DNA of 15,158 nt, from positions 1 through 15,158 of the forward strand of contig JAQGHK010000447.1 of the NCBI GenBank assembly GCA_028288875.1, written 5' to 3'. Source of the DNA: Phycisphaerales bacterium (GTDB lineage Bacteria; Planctomycetota; Phycisphaerae; Tepidisphaerales; Tepidisphaeraceae). Each line of letters opens with the position of its first letter. The first letter of the stretch is position 1. The notes beneath the pieces were generated by a model. It was not told where the DNA came from. It saw only the letters and a program-made list of their open reading frames with translations, and ran no database searches. Of this stretch, positions 13,512 to 15,158 are shown in pieces. A program made the translations under genes and the position numbers.

Positions 13512-15022
13512 GGCGTAGCGGTAGTCGGGACCAGGTGCGGTTCACTCTGAGCGAGCAATTGATGGATGCCCGGTCGTGGGCGGGCGGTGACCAGCCACTG
13601 GAACGCGAACGCGCCCGGCCAGGTTGACGCGAGGGCCTGGGCGATGGTTCCGAAAAACCGGCCCTTCCTACCGCCCATCACGGCTTCGAACGGCGCGGCG
13701 ATCGGCGCGATTTTTTCGACCTGATATCCGCTCTCATCCAAAGCCCGTCGCAGGCTCCTGCGTGTAAACAGCCGCTTGTGCGTGATATCGAGAATGCCGC
13801 GTTCGGCGTAATTGAATCGGCCCAGCAGCAAGTTCAATCGCACGCCCATGAACGCGACATTCGGCGTGGTAATCACGACCAATGGTGGGCAACGCACCGC
13901 GGCGGTGGCCTCGCTACGATTGCGCAGCGAAATCAGAAACCGTTCCGGCTCGGCCAAGTGCTCAATAACATCGAGCAATAGCACCGCGTCGTAGTCGAAG
14001 GCGTCCAACGGCAATTCGTCGCGATCAAGATCGGCCCGCACAAAATGGTCCAGCGTTCCCTCGCTGGGGACCTGGGCATCGACGCCCGTGACTTCGCAAC
14101 CGATCTTCCTCAGCTCGCGAGCTACATGGCCGGGGCCGCAGCCCAGATCGAGCACGCGGGCGGGGTGGTGTAGCTTAAGCAGTTCGATGGCCCGCGTGTG
14201 CGATCCGTAAAGCGTGTGCGTCTTGTCGCGATAGCGGTTGATACTGAGATTGCGGTATCTCAGCGAGCACATCATGCCCATCTGGTGCAGGCGAAACTGC
14301 AGCGTCGCGAGCATGACATCGGCGGCATATCGCCGGCCATCCACGTGACAGCGCTCTTCGCCGTAGCGTGTCGGGATGGGGAACTGTTCGATCTTCGCGC
14401 CGATATGGACGGCCTGCAGCAGGATCTCTGTATCGAAGTGAAAGTCGTTCGTGTTGACCTCAAACGGAACGGCCGCGAGGTATCGCGTGGCGTAGCCGCG
14501 GTAGCCGGTGTGCCACTCGGCGAAGCGCTGGCCGGTGAGGCGGTTTTGAATACCGGAGAGGATGCGGTTGCCGATGACCTTGTACCAGGGCATGCCGCCG
14601 GCGCGGGCGGAGCTGATGCGGTCCATGCGCGTGCCGAGGACGACGTCGGCATCCGTCGCATTGAAGGTTTCGATGAACTTCGGCAGCAGCTCCGGCGCGT
14701 ACTGGCCGTCGCCGTGAAGGAGGATGACGTTGTCGTACCCGCGATCGATCGCGATGCGATAGCCGAGCTTCTGATTGCCGCCGTAGCCTTGGTTGACGGG
14801 GTTTCGCAGGATGGTGATGCGGCCAGGATAACGGTCGGTGGCCCAGGCGGTGGCGGTCGCGACGGTGTCGTCCGAGGACGCGTCGTCAATGACCAGAAAA
14901 TCGACGTTCGGGTCTTCCCAAATGGCGGCAGGGACGCGCTCGAAGACCGACGCGATGTGCCGCTCGGCCTGGTAACTCACGATAAACACCAACGTGCGGC
15001 GACGGCCGCCTTCCTCAGTCAT
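13457..15022 (-). CDS. Bifunctional GT2 glycosyltransferase (DPM1-like) fused to SAM methyltransferase
   Basis: A 521-residue two-domain protein. Residues 8-255 are a family-2 glycosyltransferase of the dolichol-phosphate-mannose-synthase type: LVFIVSYQAE (11-20), LVIDDASSDDT (43-53), NPVNQGYGGNQKLGY (74-88), LLHGDGQYAPELL (101-113, nucleotide-sugar and metal site) and EWHTGYRGY (169-177). Residues 265-480 are a class I SAM-dependent methyltransferase: RVLDLGCGPGHVA (289-301, motif I), VTGVDAQ (311-317, acidic ribose-binding end), LLLDVIEHL (348-356) and VVITTPN (382-388). The GT2 half probably charges a polyprenyl phosphate with a sugar; the methyltransferase target is unknown. There is no transmembrane anchor, so it is cytoplasmic or peripheral. 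ATG 15022 lacks a clear Shine-Dalgarno; TAAACT (minus strand, 15032-15037) lies just upstream. The 3' end overlaps the convergent GT-C-like gene. Confidence 0.9.
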   Translation of the reverse strand: MTEEGGRRRTLVFIVSYQAERHIASVFERVPAAIWEDPNVDFLVIDDASSDDTVATATAWATDRYPGRITILRNPVNQGYGGNQKLGYRIAIDRGYDNVILLHGDGQYAPELLPKFIETFNATDADVVLGTRMDRISSARAGGMPWYKVIGNRILSGIQNRLTGQRFAEWHTGYRGYATRYLAAVPFEVNTNDFHFDTEILLQAVHIGAKIEQFPIPTRYGEERCHVDGRRYAADVMLATLQFRLHQMGMMCSLRYRNLSINRYRDKTHTLYGSHTRAIELLKLHHPARVLDLGCGPGHVARELRKIGCEVTGVDAQVPSEGTLDHFVRADLDRDELPLDAFDYDAVLLLDVIEHLAEPERFLISLRNRSEATAAVRCPPLVVITTPNVAFMGVRLNLLLGRFNYAERGILDITHKRLFTRRSLRRALDESGYQVEKIAPIAAPFEAVMGGRKGRFFGTIAQALASTWPGAFAFQWLVTARPRPGIHQLLAQSEPHLVPTTATPHGNPDAVVAGTSGNETR

Positions 15023-15158
15023 GACCAGAGTTTAGCGAATCCGGTGACGCGCTGACGAGTGGCGGCAGTAAGGAAGTCGGTGTGCAAAAATATTGCTCCC
15101 TCGTAAGCAGCCTATTTCGCCCGTTCACGCCTGTTTTATGTAGGTCTTCCGCCGATAC

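Noticed and set aside
14198..15055. Plus-strand open frame of 285 codons
   Set aside because: It is antisense to the GT2-methyltransferase gene, which has unmistakable motifs on the minus strand. The frame reads as Val/Asp/Ala/Gly-rich shadow sequence.
8..15110. 11-base inverted match CTGCTTACGAG (8-18) and CTCGTAAGCAG (15100-15110) near the two ends of the window, suggesting element ends
   Set aside because: Matches of this length are expected by chance in 15 kb, there is no integrase or transposase, and the window limits are arbitrary.
1..15158. CRISPR arrays, tRNA or rRNA genes, prophage genes, toxin-antitoxin pairs or a known defence system
   Set aside because: No regularly spaced repeats, cloverleaf or conserved RNA sequence, and no matching protein families were seen on either strand. 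The deoxyribosyltransferase-like gene alone is not evidence of a defence system.
15023..15158. Possible start of another gene at the right edge
   Set aside because: These 136 bases show no convincing reading frame or ribosome site. They probably hold the promoter of the leftward GT2-methyltransferase gene, but no clear -35/-10 pair could be assigned.

Overview
The window is a GC-rich piece of bacterial chromosome, most likely from a planctomycete and probably of the Phycisphaerae type. The best clue is the gene at 1893-4127. It combines a signal peptide, autotransporter-associated beta-strand repeats, two dockerin-like calcium loops and a C-terminal PEP-CTERM sorting signal, a combination typical of that phylum. 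DUF2264, DUF3826 and LacI-type genes nearby, and frequent absence of a good Shine-Dalgarno site, fit the same picture. This placement comes from recognising families, not from a database search.

Layout. 123-395 is a small CxC/CxxC protein. 584-1444 is a nucleoside 2-deoxyribosyltransferase-like protein. 1445-1892 is non-coding and holds two hairpins that look like terminators for leftward transcription. 1893-4127 (minus) is the PEP-CTERM surface protein. It is separated by a dyad-rich 368-base region from a divergent LacI-family regulator (4496-5557). The regulator converges with an extended-SDR sugar-nucleotide or uronate-type dehydrogenase/epimerase (5593-6477, minus), which is divergent from an unrecognised acidic-tailed protein (6539-7351). 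A 138-base composite inverted repeat (7387-7524) separates that gene from a convergent DUF2264 protein (7577-8797, minus). DUF2264 is divergent from a secreted DUF3826 protein (8992-9672), with a perfect 13-bp palindrome between them. The right third is glycan-related: a GT-C-like membrane protein (9647-11683, minus), a second and divergent GT-C-like membrane protein (11796-13511), and a GT2-methyltransferase fusion (13457-15022, minus).

How the genes may work together. The middle block (LacI regulator, SDR, DUF2264, DUF3826) looks like a loose carbohydrate-use region. If DUF2264 is a glucuronidase-like glycosidase and the SDR acts on uronates, the products could feed one pathway, but this is inference. 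The right block has the parts of lipid-linked glycan assembly: a DPM1-like GT2 that could charge a polyprenyl carrier, and two multispanning GT-C proteins that could use such a donor. Transcription alternates strand at almost every gene, so there is no clear multi-gene operon. Two convergent pairs overlap at their 3' ends (26 and 55 bases).

No tRNA, rRNA, CRISPR array, transposase, prophage gene or recognised defence system was seen. The most interesting unexplained items are the operator-like dyads upstream of the LacI gene, the composite inverted repeat, the DUF2264/DUF3826 pair and the unrecognised acidic protein.
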